From positions 1 to 61,135 of the forward strand of contig DWZE01000059.1 in NCBI GenBank assembly GCA_019118325.1: a stretch of 61,135 nt of DNA, written 5' to 3'. Position 1 is the first letter of the stretch; every line of letters begins with the position of its first letter. Below the pieces are notes generated by a model. That model was not told where the DNA came from. It was given only the letters and a program-made list of their open reading frames with translations, and did not search any database. This stretch comes from Candidatus Bacteroides intestinavium. Its GTDB lineage: Bacteria; Bacteroidota; Bacteroidia; Bacteroidales; Bacteroidaceae. Both the position numbers and the translations under genes were made by a program. This document shows, in pieces, positions 53,087 through 60,547 of this stretch.

Positions 53087-53650
53087 TCACTTTTTCAGTG
53101 CCAGTCCGTCTTTGAAGGCGTTGCCCACCTTCCCGCCTACCGCCAGGTAGTGGTTGTGTATCGGGTCGAATATGATGGGGCGCAGCTTGGCCGGGTCGAT
53201 CTTGCCCTTCTCGTCCAGGATGCGTTCATCGGCAGAGACGTTGATGATTTTGCCCACCAGATGGCACGTCTCCGGGTCATAGGAGATCAACTCGCACTCC
53301 ACGGCCATCGGCAGTTCCTCGATGAGGGGAGCGTTGACAAACTCGGACTTTACGGTGTGGAAGCCGGCTCTCTCTACCTTGTCCGGCACCTTGTTGCCCG
53401 ACACGATGCCCACGTAGTCGCAGGCGGTCAGTTGGTCGGCCGTGCCCATGCTGACGGTGAAGGCGCGGGAGGCCAGCAGGTTCTTCACGGTCTTGTGCTC
53501 CGCGCTGAGGCAGAGGTTGAGCTGGTCGTCGTAGTCAATGCCTCCCCAAGCGGCGTTCATGGCATCCGGATGTCCGGCTTCATCATAAGTGGCCACGATG
53601 AATACGGGTTGCGGGTACGTCCACGGTTTGGCTCCAAAGTTCTTTCTCAT
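53087..53650 (-). CDS. Flavin reductase-like domain protein
   Basis: A 187-residue FMN-binding split-barrel protein: PVFIVATYDEAGHPDAMNAAWGG, AFTVSMGTADQ, ELPMAVECELISY, and GKIINVSADERIL. Such proteins reduce flavins or bind FMN and act on small substrates. No specific partner is visible. It has its own terminator and is separated from pfkA by a palindromic element. Confidence 0.85.
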   Translation of the reverse strand: MRKNFGAKPWTYPQPVFIVATYDEAGHPDAMNAAWGGIDYDDQLNLCLSAEHKTVKNLLASRAFTVSMGTADQLTACDYVGIVSGNKVPDKVERAGFHTVKSEFVNAPLIEELPMAVECELISYDPETCHLVGKIINVSADERILDEKGKIDPAKLRPIIFDPIHNHYLAVGGKVGNAFKDGLALKK

Positions 53651-53699
53651 AGTCTTGTTCCTTTCTTGTTGACGTAAAAGTTCTGCATTGATGAAATGA

Positions 53700-53780
53700 A
53701 TCAGGCGCGGATCCTGCGGGCTTCACGGAGGATGTTTTTTTCTGAATAGCTCCGTGCAATCCGCGCAATCCGCGCCTGAA
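53700..53780. repeat. Palindromic element, 9-bp-unit family (P2b)
   Basis: TCAGGCGCGGATCCTGCGGG on the left and the inverted CAATCCGCGCAATCCGCGCC on the right, plus TGA. The arms consist of 9-bp units. It fills most of the gap between the flavin reductase start and the pfkA stop. Confidence 0.85.
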
Positions 53781-53807
53781 ATCAAAGGTCTATTTCCTTC
53801 CGGCAGG

Positions 53808-54788
53808 TCAGATGGACAGCTCTCTCAAGACGTTCATCAGTTCGCGCTGGATGGGTTTGTTCTTCTTGATGGCCTTGATGAAGGGTACGTACACCACTTC
53901 ATCGTGGTCAATGCCGATCATCACGTTGCGCTGACCCTCCATGATGGCGTCGATGGCGGCTGCACCCAGGCGGCTGGCCAGGATGCGGTCGTGGGCCGTG
54001 GGGCTTCCGCCGCGTTGCAGGTGGCCCAGGATGGTGACGCGCACGTCGTATTGCGGGTATTCATTCTTCACGCGTTCGGCATAGTGCATGGCGCCGCCCG
54101 TCAGTTCGCTCTCGGCCACCAGCACGATACTGCTGTTCTTCGACTTGCGGAAACCGTTCTTGATGAACTCCTCCAGCTGGTCGACTTCCGTGCTGACCTC
54201 CGGGATGATGGCGGCCTCGGCACCCGACGCGATGGCACCGTTCAGGGCCAGGAAGCCGGCGTCGCGTCCCATGACCTCGACGAAGAACAGGCGTTCGTGC
54301 GACGTGGCGGTGTCGCGGATTTTGTCCACGGCGTCCAGAATGGTGTTCAGGGCTGTGTCATAGCCGATGGTGGTATCCGTGCCATAGAGGTCGTTGTCGA
54401 TGGTGCCGGGCAAGCCGATGCAAGGCACGTCGAACTCTTCGGCAAAGATGCGGGCACCCGTCAGCGAACCGTCGCCGCCGATGATGATCAAGGCATCGAT
54501 GCCTTCCTTCTTCATGTTGTCGTAGGCGATCTGTCGGCCTTCGGGGGTAGTGAACTCTTTGCAGCGGGCCGTTTTCAGGATGGTGCCGCCCAGCTGGATG
54601 ATGTTACTCACATTCTGGCTCTTGAACTCTTTGATTTCTCCTGTCACCAATCCTTTATACCCTCTGTAGATGCCTTTCACAGCCAGTCCGTTGTAGATGG
54701 CTGCGCGTGTCACGGCGCGGATAGCGGCGTTCATGCCGGGGGCGTCACCACCCGACGTCAAAATACCTATGCATTTTACTGCTCCCAT
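53808..54788 (-). CDS. pfkA: 6-phosphofructokinase
   Basis: A 326-residue glycolytic kinase. N-terminal [18 protein letters not shown], the ATP-site [12 protein letters not shown] (glycine after GGD, typical of ATP-dependent enzymes), catalytic [16 protein letters not shown] and [12 protein letters not shown] are all intact. The length equals bacterial PfkA. A minus -7 box, TATCTTTG, lies at 54850-54857, so it may be transcribed apart from ispH. Confidence 0.96.
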   Translation of the reverse strand: MGAVKCIGILTSGGDAPGMNAAIRAVTRAAIYNGLAVKGIYRGYKGLVTGEIKEFKSQNVSNIIQLGGTILKTARCKEFTTPEGRQIAYDNMKKEGIDALIIIGGDGSLTGARIFAEEFDVPCIGLPGTIDNDLYGTDTTIGYDTALNTILDAVDKIRDTATSHERLFFVEVMGRDAGFLALNGAIASGAEAAIIPEVSTEVDQLEEFIKNGFRKSKNSSIVLVAESELTGGAMHYAERVKNEYPQYDVRVTILGHLQRGGSPTAHDRILASRLGAAAIDAIMEGQRNVMIGIDHDEVVYVPFIKAIKKNKPIQRELMNVLRELSI

Positions 54789-54914
54789 GTTGTATTGAAT
54801 TTGATGTTAATGATTTCGTCTTTATGCGTCATTTGCTGTTTTCATGTTGCAAAGATAAGAAAAAGGTTGGGCCATTGTTATCTTTTGACATGAATTTGTT
54901 GCTACGTTTTTCAT

Positions 54915-55778
54915 TTACATCTTTTCCCGGAGGGCTTGCTCTATCTCCTCCATCAGCCATTTGGGGGTGGAGGTGGCGCCGCAGACGCCTATGGAGCGGG
55001 CTTGTGCCAGCAGGGAGCCGTCTATCTCGGCCGCGCTGTCTATCAGGTGCGAGTTGGGATTGACCTTCAGGCATTCGCTGAAGAGCATCTTGCCGTTAGA
55101 GCTTTTCTTGCCGCTGACGAAGAACACCAGGTCGTGTGCGGCGGCAAACTCGCGGATGTTGGGGATGCGGTTGGCCACCTGCCGGCAGATCGTGTCGTAG
55201 TACTGGAAGGATACGCCCGGCTCGATGTGCGCCTGGATATAGTCCACCACCTCGCGGAAGCCGCTCAGCGACTTGGTGGTCTGCGAGTAGAGGCGGATGC
55301 TGCGGTGGAAGTCCAGTTGCTTGGCCTCCTCCAGGTTCTCGATGACGATGGCCCGTCCGGCAGTCTGTCCCACCAGGCCCAGCACTTCGGCATGTCCGCT
55401 CTTGCCGTAGATGACGATTTGCTTGTCCGGGTCGTCCGTGCGGTTATGTTCCTGCTTGATGCGTTTTTGGAGTTGGAGCACCACGGGGCAGGTGGCGTCG
55501 ATGATTTCGATGCGGTTGCGCCGGGCAGTCTCGTAGGTCTCGGGCGGTTCGCCGTGGGCGCGGAGCAGCACCTTGGCATCGTGCAGGCGGCCGAACTCCT
55601 CGTGGTTGATGGTGACGAGGCCCATGCGCTCCAGACGCTCCACCTCGCGGCTGTTGTGCACGATGTCGCCCAGGCAATAGAGCGTGCCGCCCTTGGCCAG
55701 TTCCTCCTCGGCCTTGCGGATGGCGTTCACCACGCCGAAGCAGAAGCCGGAACCTTGGTCTATTTCTATGTTTGCCAT
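54915..55778 (-). CDS. ispH: 4-hydroxy-3-methylbut-2-enyl diphosphate reductase
   Basis: A 287-residue iron-sulfur enzyme of the last step of the MEP isoprenoid pathway. Three cluster-binding cysteines are present: GFCFGVVNAI near residue 13, DATCPVV near 96 and the late FQYYDTICRQ/CGATSTPKWL region. HGEPPE and SSNG motifs are also seen. It lies downstream of cmk, separated by a palindromic element, and upstream of pfkA. Confidence 0.95.
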   Translation of the reverse strand: MANIEIDQGSGFCFGVVNAIRKAEEELAKGGTLYCLGDIVHNSREVERLERMGLVTINHEEFGRLHDAKVLLRAHGEPPETYETARRNRIEIIDATCPVVLQLQKRIKQEHNRTDDPDKQIVIYGKSGHAEVLGLVGQTAGRAIVIENLEEAKQLDFHRSIRLYSQTTKSLSGFREVVDYIQAHIEPGVSFQYYDTICRQVANRIPNIREFAAAHDLVFFVSGKKSSNGKMLFSECLKVNPNSHLIDSAAEIDGSLLAQARSIGVCGATSTPKWLMEEIEQALREKM

Positions 55779-55805
55779 AGTTGAATGATGATTTATCGGG
55801 TTTTC

Positions 55806-55923
55806 TTCAGGCGCGGATTACGCGGATCTCACGGATTATTATAATGAATTCTCCGTATGAACATCCCGTAGTACAACTTATCGTGAAAATTAATCCGTGA
55901 AATCCGCGTAATCCGCGCCTGAA
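55806..55923. repeat. Palindromic element, 9-bp-unit family (P2c)
   Basis: The left arm TTCAGGCGCGGATTACGCGG and the inverted right arm ending CGTAATCCGCGCCTGAA flank a 55-bp loop. Units GCGGATTAC, GCGGATCTC and ACGGATTAT show the 9-bp period. It fills the cmk-ispH gap. Confidence 0.92.
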
Positions 55924-55929
55924 TTTCCT

Positions 55930-56622
55930 TTATTCCTTGGTTATCCTTCGATATTGCGCCAGCAGCCAGGCCTTCTGCTCCTCGATGGTCATCTCGCCGT
56001 TGTCCAGCAGCAGGGCGTCGTCGGCGCGGCGCAAGGGGCTGACGGCCCGGTGCTGGTCGATGTCGTCGCGCTGCTTCACGTTGGCCAGGATGTCGTCATA
56101 GTCGGCGGGCTGGCCTTTGGCTTTCAGCTCGTCGTAGCGGCGCCGGGCGCGGATTTCGGGCGCGGCGGTGACGAACACCTTCAGCTCGGCGTCGGGGAAG
56201 ACGGTGGTGCCGATGTCGCGGCCGTCCATCACGATGCCCTTCTCGCGGCCCATCTCCTGCTGCCGGGCGACGAGGGCCTGGCGCACGAAGGGTAGGGCAG
56301 ACACGGGGCTGACGCGGGCCGATACCTCCATGGTGCGGATGCGGTCTTCCACGTCCTGTCCGTTGAGGTAAGTATCGGGGCGGCCCGTCTGCGGGTTGAG
56401 GCGGAAGGAGATGTGGATGCTGTCCATTTCGCGCTCCAGGCGGGCGGTGTCTATCTGCCCGTCGGCGAGGAACAGCCCGTTCTCCAGGCAGTAGAGGGTG
56501 ACGGCGCGGTACATGGCGCCACTGTCGATGTAGATGTAGCCTATCTCGCGGGCCAGGTCTTTGGCCATGGTGCTTTTCCCGCACGAGGAAAAGCCGTCGA
56601 TGGCGATGGTAATCTTCTTCAT
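55930..56622 (-). CDS. cmk: Cytidylate kinase
   Basis: A 230-residue CMP/dCMP kinase. P-loop [32 protein letters not shown], and [19 protein letters not shown] are typical. It is normally co-located with ispH in Bacteroidales. The start lies 6 bp from the arm of the P4 palindromic element. Confidence 0.96.
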   Translation of the reverse strand: MKKITIAIDGFSSCGKSTMAKDLAREIGYIYIDSGAMYRAVTLYCLENGLFLADGQIDTARLEREMDSIHISFRLNPQTGRPDTYLNGQDVEDRIRTMEVSARVSPVSALPFVRQALVARQQEMGREKGIVMDGRDIGTTVFPDAELKVFVTAAPEIRARRRYDELKAKGQPADYDDILANVKQRDDIDQHRAVSPLRRADDALLLDNGEMTIEEQKAWLLAQYRRITKE

Positions 56623-56628
56623 AAGTGA

Positions 56629-56748
56629 TTAGTGTTTAGTGATTAGTGATTAGTGGGTAGTGTTTAGTGATTAGCGATTAGTAGCTGGTGATTTAGCTGT
56701 CCCATGAGGTTATACTAATCGCTAATCACTAAACACTAATCGCTAATA
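56629..56748. repeat. Palindromic element, 7-bp-unit family (P4)
   Basis: The left side has at least eight 7-bp units of the form TGATTAG or TGTTTAG. The right arm (56714-56748) is the inverse. It bridges cmk and the response regulator. The regulator's stop codon and last three codons (Ile-Ser-Asp) lie within the right arm. Confidence 0.92.
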
Positions 56749-57437
56749 AGCATCAGTCCCACGCCGCGCACGGTCTTTATCTCCACCCGCGGCTCGTCTT
56801 CCAGCAGCTTGCGCAGCTTGTTGACAAACACGTCCAGGCTGCGCGAGGCGAAGTAGTCTTTCTCCTCCGTGCCCCACAGGCGGCTGAGGATGGCTTCGCG
56901 GCGCACGGTCTGGTTGCGGTTTTCGGCCAGGAGTTGCAGCAACTGGGCCTCGCGCTGGCTCAGGGTTTGCAGCTCTTCTGTCTGGTCGTCGCGCAGGATG
57001 GCGTGCGGGGCGTCCAGCGTGTAGCGGCCCAGGCGGAAGTGGCCGGTCTCGTCCGTGGTCTTATGGCCTTCGGTCAGCTTCAGCAGGGCGTGGACGTGGG
57101 CATCCAGCTCGTCGGGCACGAAGGGCTTCTTCACGTAGTTGTTCACGCCCAGCTTGTAGCCCTCCTTCACGTCGCGGGGCGAGGTGAGGGCCGAGCCGAA
57201 GATGATGGGCGTCGTCTTGTCCGTCTCGCGGATGCGGCGCACCATGTCGAAGCCGTTCATCACGGGCATGTCGATGTCGCTCACGATGATGTCGGGTTTG
57301 TGTGCCTCCCATTGTTTCAGGCCTTCTGCGCCATTGGGGGCGGTGAATACCTGATAGCCGCCGATGAGGTCCTCGAGGGCGGTCTGCACGATGTAGCTCA
57401 GGTTCACGTCGTCTTCTACGAGTAATAGTTTTACCAT
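56736..57437 (-). CDS. OmpR-family response regulator
   Basis: A 233-residue two-component regulator. The receiver domain has acidic ED at 8-10, phospho-acceptor Asp54 (VSDIDMPVMNG) and the switch lysine in YVKKPF. The C-terminal winged helix has TLSQREAQLLQLLAENRN and SLDVFVNKLRKLLEDEP. Its partner kinase is at 57720, encoded upstream on the same strand with a small ORF between. The last residues are encoded by a palindromic repeat. A RprY assignment was considered but is not supported by sequence. Confidence 0.93.
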   Translation of the reverse strand: MVKLLLVEDDVNLSYIVQTALEDLIGGYQVFTAPNGAEGLKQWEAHKPDIIVSDIDMPVMNGFDMVRRIRETDKTTPIIFGSALTSPRDVKEGYKLGVNNYVKKPFVPDELDAHVHALLKLTEGHKTTDETGHFRLGRYTLDAPHAILRDDQTEELQTLSQREAQLLQLLAENRNQTVRREAILSRLWGTEEKDYFASRSLDVFVNKLRKLLEDEPRVEIKTVRGVGLMLISD

Positions 57438-57438
57438 A

Positions 57439-57737
57439 TTTAATTAAGAATTATGAATGAAGAATGAAGAATTAGGCTGCGCTTTTCTTCATTTGTTTTC
57501 TTCATCCTTTATCGTTTTGTTTATAGTTACACTTTTCCCTTTCTCGGATTTCTCTATATTGATTTCCACTCCTTTCCCTTTCCAAAGGTTTCCTATTTTC
57601 ACTCTTACTTGTTTTCCTTGCTTGGATTTCTTTACGCTTATTTCCATATCTTTTCCAGAATACTCTATATTTCTTTCTTTCTCTTCGTCTTCTTCTTTCC
57701 CCGGATTCTTCATTCTTAATTATTCATTCTTCATTAA
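57439..57737. repeat. Long palindromic element, 7-bp-unit family (P3c)
   Basis: The left arm (57443-57474: TAAGAAT, TATGAAT, GAAGAAT, GAAGAAT) and the inverted right arm (57704-57736) enclose about 230 bp containing the 74-codon ORF. The right arm encodes the kinase's last residues (Met-Lys-Asn-Glu) and its stop, and starts the small ORF. Confidence 0.75.
57489..57713 (-). CDS. Small ORF with four 13-residue repeats
   Basis: 74 codons. After MKNPGKEEDEEKERN come four tandem units of 13 residues: GKDMEISVKKSKQ, GKQVRVKIGNLWK, GKGVEINIEKSEK and GKSVTINKTIKD. Hydrophobic residues alternate as in beta strands. The underlying 39-bp DNA repeats have diverged while the protein pattern is kept, which suggests translation. 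It lies between the histidine kinase and response regulator genes and is enclosed by palindrome arms. It has no signal peptide. The low-complexity A-rich strand leaves real doubt. Confidence 0.4.
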   Translation of the reverse strand: MKNPGKEEDEEKERNIEYSGKDMEISVKKSKQGKQVRVKIGNLWKGKGVEINIEKSEKGKSVTINKTIKDEENK

Positions 57738-59015
57738 AATGATGAACTCCGTCCACCGCCCTTCCTCGCTCTCGGCGCGGATGTGTCCGCCGTGCGTCTC
57801 GACTACCTGTCGTACGAAGTTCAGCCCCAGCCCGAAGCCTTGCGCGGGGGCGTTGCTTTCGGCGGAGGCACGCTCGTATTTGTTGAAGATGGTGCGCAGG
57901 TGTCGGCGGGAGATGCCCCGGCCGTTGTCGCGGACGCGCAGTTCTGTCTCGTGGCGGCCCGCGGGGCGGGTGCTGACGTGTATCTCCACGGCGTCGGCAT
58001 CGGGGCGGGTGTATTTGATGGCGTTGTCCACGAGGTTCTGCATCACTTCGGGCCAATACTCGGGGTCGGCCAGGAGCGTGGGCACGCGGAGGTCGGCGGT
58101 GATGCGCAGGGGCTTGGGGCACTTGGGGGCAAGGCGTTCGGCCAGCGCGTCCAGCAGGGGTTGCAGGGGCAGGGGCTCGGGCGACATGTGCATCTTGTGG
58201 TTCTCCAGCTTCGAGATGGTCAGTATCTTGTTGGTGAGGGCCAGCAGGTGGTCGGCCTCGTCGCGGGCTATCTGGAAGTAGCGGTCTTTCATTGCGGGCT
58301 TGTCGTCCAGGCGGCCTTCGTGCAGGGGGCGCAGGGTCATGATGATGCTGGAGAGGGGCGTCTTCAGGTCGTGCACCATGGCGTAGGAGAAGTCCTCGCG
58401 GATGCGGAGCACGCGGCTCATGCGGCGCAATATCTTCACCTGCCACACGATGCAGAAGATGACGAAGAGCATCATCACGGCGGTGGCGGCGAGGAGGAGG
58501 CCCATGCGGGAGAAGAACCCCCAAGGGGTATATAAGATAAGCCGGACGTATTGAGACCTGTCTGTCCTTATGGGCATATCCGCAACAATGCTCCCCAAGC
58601 CGGCTTGGGACATATCGGCGGAGTCTGCGGCTTGGATGAGGGATAGAGAGAAGTGGGTATAAGTTACAGGATATAGCTTTATTTGTTGCTTGAATATGGT
58701 ATCTACATCTTGTAGGACTTGGGAATTCAATGGCCCTTTATGTTGAAATAAGGCTTCATATGTATAGGGAGTAAAATAAATGGCGTGCTTTGCACCTATT
58801 TGCATAGAATCTCCTATTACAATGTCACCTATGCCGGGATCTAACTTTTCGTTAAATTCTATTGTCATACTTTCATCAAGAGCCTTTAGGCATATCTCTG
58901 TTATATCCTTTTTTACTAATTGATACGTATTATCCAGCCACACCCCTTGCAGCCCGATAATGACTACCAGGCCGAACAGTGCCATCCAGTGTATATACTT
59001 CTTGTTCTCAATCAT
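57720..59015 (-). CDS. Sensor histidine kinase
   Basis: A 431-residue membrane kinase. Membrane segments are at about 10-27 and 171-192 and bracket a 140-residue periplasmic sensor. The HisKA box has phospho-accepting His215 in MVHDLKTPLSS. The HATPase domain has VDNAIKYT, RDNGRGISRRHL and GFGLGLNFVRQVVETHGG. It partners the response regulator at 56736. The last four residues and stop codon are formed by a 7-bp-unit repeat arm. Confidence 0.93.
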   Translation of the reverse strand: MIENKKYIHWMALFGLVVIIGLQGVWLDNTYQLVKKDITEICLKALDESMTIEFNEKLDPGIGDIVIGDSMQIGAKHAIYFTPYTYEALFQHKGPLNSQVLQDVDTIFKQQIKLYPVTYTHFSLSLIQAADSADMSQAGLGSIVADMPIRTDRSQYVRLILYTPWGFFSRMGLLLAATAVMMLFVIFCIVWQVKILRRMSRVLRIREDFSYAMVHDLKTPLSSIIMTLRPLHEGRLDDKPAMKDRYFQIARDEADHLLALTNKILTISKLENHKMHMSPEPLPLQPLLDALAERLAPKCPKPLRITADLRVPTLLADPEYWPEVMQNLVDNAIKYTRPDADAVEIHVSTRPAGRHETELRVRDNGRGISRRHLRTIFNKYERASAESNAPAQGFGLGLNFVRQVVETHGGHIRAESEEGRWTEFIILMKNE

Positions 59016-59020
59016 AGGGC

Positions 59021-59028
59021 CAAAGATA
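59021..59028 (-). promoter_or_regulatory. -7 box for the histidine kinase gene
   Basis: Minus-strand TATCTTTG six bases upstream of the start codon, implying a very short leader. Confidence 0.45.
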
Positions 59029-59126
59029 CGGAGTTTTTTTGGTTAGACATTTGTTTGGGTGCTTAAAAAGTTTGAGGGGATACTGCAAAATGCTGCAGGC
59101 GAAATTAATTGGAAGAGAAGGCCACG

Positions 59127-59212
59127 GGCGGGGATATCTGCGGGCACGGGCAGAGATATCTGCGAGTGAAGGCGGAGATATCCCCGAACGAGAGCGGAGA
59201 TATCCTCGTACA
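59127..59212. repeat. GATATC-22 array D (4 units)
   Basis: GATATC at 59133, 59155, 59177 and 59199, each 22 bp apart. Spacers are TGCGGGCACGGGCAGA, TGCGAGTGAAGGCGGA and CCCGAACGAGAGCGGA. The left flank (AATTAATTGG, then CCACGGGCGG) matches array B, but no terminal inverted repeat or target duplication was found. It lies between the histidine kinase start and the DUF3836 stop. Confidence 0.92.
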
Positions 59213-59233
59213 AGGCTGTTTGTAGTAACCCTG

Positions 59234-59722
59234 TCATTTGTCGGCCAGCAGCGGCGATTCTACTTCGTGCTCGCAGGTCAGATTCCACGTGTCGCTCTCG
59301 TCATCGTAGGCGTAAGTCTGGTAGGTGAAGCCCAGGGCATCAGGCGTGTAGACGGCGCGTTCGCGCAGGTCGGTGTAGGCTTGTTCCTCTGCATCCCAGC
59401 GGGCGCATTCGATGGTGACGGTGGCATCGGCGGCGTAGGTATAGTGCAGGGCGTAGGCGGGGCGGTAGTCTTGGAGATTTGCATCCCAGCGCAGGACCTC
59501 GCGGGCCAGGAGGCGGTGGGCGTCGTCGTAGGTGCAGCGGTACTTCAGGTGGTGGCGCAGGTAGCGGCCGTTGTCCGTCTTGCGGTAGATGTACTGGGTC
59601 TCGACGCCGGTGCTGTCAGCGGGTTCGGAGTTGTAGGCAAAATCATTCGTGGGCACGGTGGCAAACGCGAGGTTGATACCCATGTTGACAATCACGATCA
59701 AAGACATTACTAAGCATTTCAT
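59234..59722 (-). CDS. DUF3836 family secreted protein
   Basis: A 162-residue protein. The signal peptide (MKCLVMSLIVIVNMGINL, ending AFATV) is followed by repeated beta-hairpin units with Tyr/Trp/Asp patterns (YLRHHLKYRCTYDDAHRL, VLRWDANLQDYRPAYAL, ARWDAEEQAYTDL). This is as in DUF3836, a Bacteroides-restricted secreted family of unknown function. A minus -7 box lies at 59784-59791. Confidence 0.8.
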   Translation of the reverse strand: MKCLVMSLIVIVNMGINLAFATVPTNDFAYNSEPADSTGVETQYIYRKTDNGRYLRHHLKYRCTYDDAHRLLAREVLRWDANLQDYRPAYALHYTYAADATVTIECARWDAEEQAYTDLRERAVYTPDALGFTYQTYAYDDESDTWNLTCEHEVESPLLADK

Positions 59723-59783
59723 AATTCTTGCAGTTTTAAAGGGTTTATACATATTGTTATTTGTTTCTGTCCTTTTGACACTG

Positions 59784-59791
59784 CAAAGATA
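59784..59791 (-). promoter_or_regulatory. -7 box for the DUF3836 gene
   Basis: Minus-strand TATCTTTG, 62 bp upstream of the chosen start. Confidence 0.5.
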
Positions 59792-59831
59792 GGGTGGGGC
59801 GGGGAGGCGTTGGGTTAAGGTTAGGTTAATG

Positions 59832-60518
59832 TTAGGTTAACGGGGTTCGTCGTCGGGCGGCAGACGCCTCGGCCAGGGTGTTGAGGGCAAGCTTCACGTT
59901 GGTCATGTTGTCACGGAGGTTTTCTTTTTTCAGTCCTTTCAGTTGTTTGTATTGTTTGGTGGTGCGTCCGCTCCATTCTTTGGTGATGATGTCGGTGAGG
60001 GAGGCATATTGCATCCCGCTGACACCTCCGCGTTGCCATTCGTCCGTCAGTTCCTTGCGCACCTCAATGCTGCGGATGCGCTGGTTGATCCAATTGTCCG
60101 AATACCCCAGGCGTTTATAGTCTTGCATGGCCTGTTCGATGGAGAGTTCAGGGTCTTGCATCTGGTCTATGCGGTCGGAGGCGACCTGTGCCATCCATTG
60201 TTTGAAGGGCTCGGCCTTGGGCGACGGGATGGATTGGATGATGCGGAAGAGTTGTTCCGTGTCGGCCACGTCGGTGAGGCGCATCTTGCCGTCAGCGGCA
60301 CGTAGTTTCAACTGGTTACAATTTGTAACCGTTTCGTTTCCTTCTTTTATAAGCCTGTTCTTCAGTACTTTCCAGTAATTTCTTGCTCCTTGGTAATCGT
60401 TATCGGTAAGTATGCCTACTACGTCCACGATGGCAAAATACCATTTCTCTTGTTCGTCATCCCATACGGTACGTACTTTCTGGTCTTCAAATAATTGGAG
60501 TGATTCTTTCCGGGTCAT
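59832..60518 (-). CDS. BRO-N/DinD-like protein
   Basis: A 228-residue protein with the BRO N-terminal pattern KVRTVWDDEQEKWYFAIVDVVGILTDNDYQGARNYW and NCNQLKLRAADGKMRLTDVADTEQLFRIIQSIPSP. The DinD-like C-terminal half has NWINQRIRSIEVRKELTDEW and EWSGRTTKQYKQLKGL. BRO proteins occur in phages and as chromosomal DNA-binding proteins. No phage genes surround it, so it is either a domesticated gene or a lone insertion beside dnaG. Confidence 0.82.
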   Translation of the reverse strand: MTRKESLQLFEDQKVRTVWDDEQEKWYFAIVDVVGILTDNDYQGARNYWKVLKNRLIKEGNETVTNCNQLKLRAADGKMRLTDVADTEQLFRIIQSIPSPKAEPFKQWMAQVASDRIDQMQDPELSIEQAMQDYKRLGYSDNWINQRIRSIEVRKELTDEWQRGGVSGMQYASLTDIITKEWSGRTTKQYKQLKGLKKENLRDNMTNVKLALNTLAEASAARRRTPLT

Positions 60519-60547
60519 AGTCTTTTTCTCGTTTAAATGGTTCTTGT

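Noticed and set aside
56736..59015. RprX/RprY identity of the two-component pair
   Set aside because: The gene order fits, but the regulator sequence differs from what I recall of RprY, so no symbol is given.
59832..60518. A prophage around the BRO-type gene
   Set aside because: No integrase, structural or replication phage genes are nearby. The flanks are chromosomal (DUF3836, dnaG).
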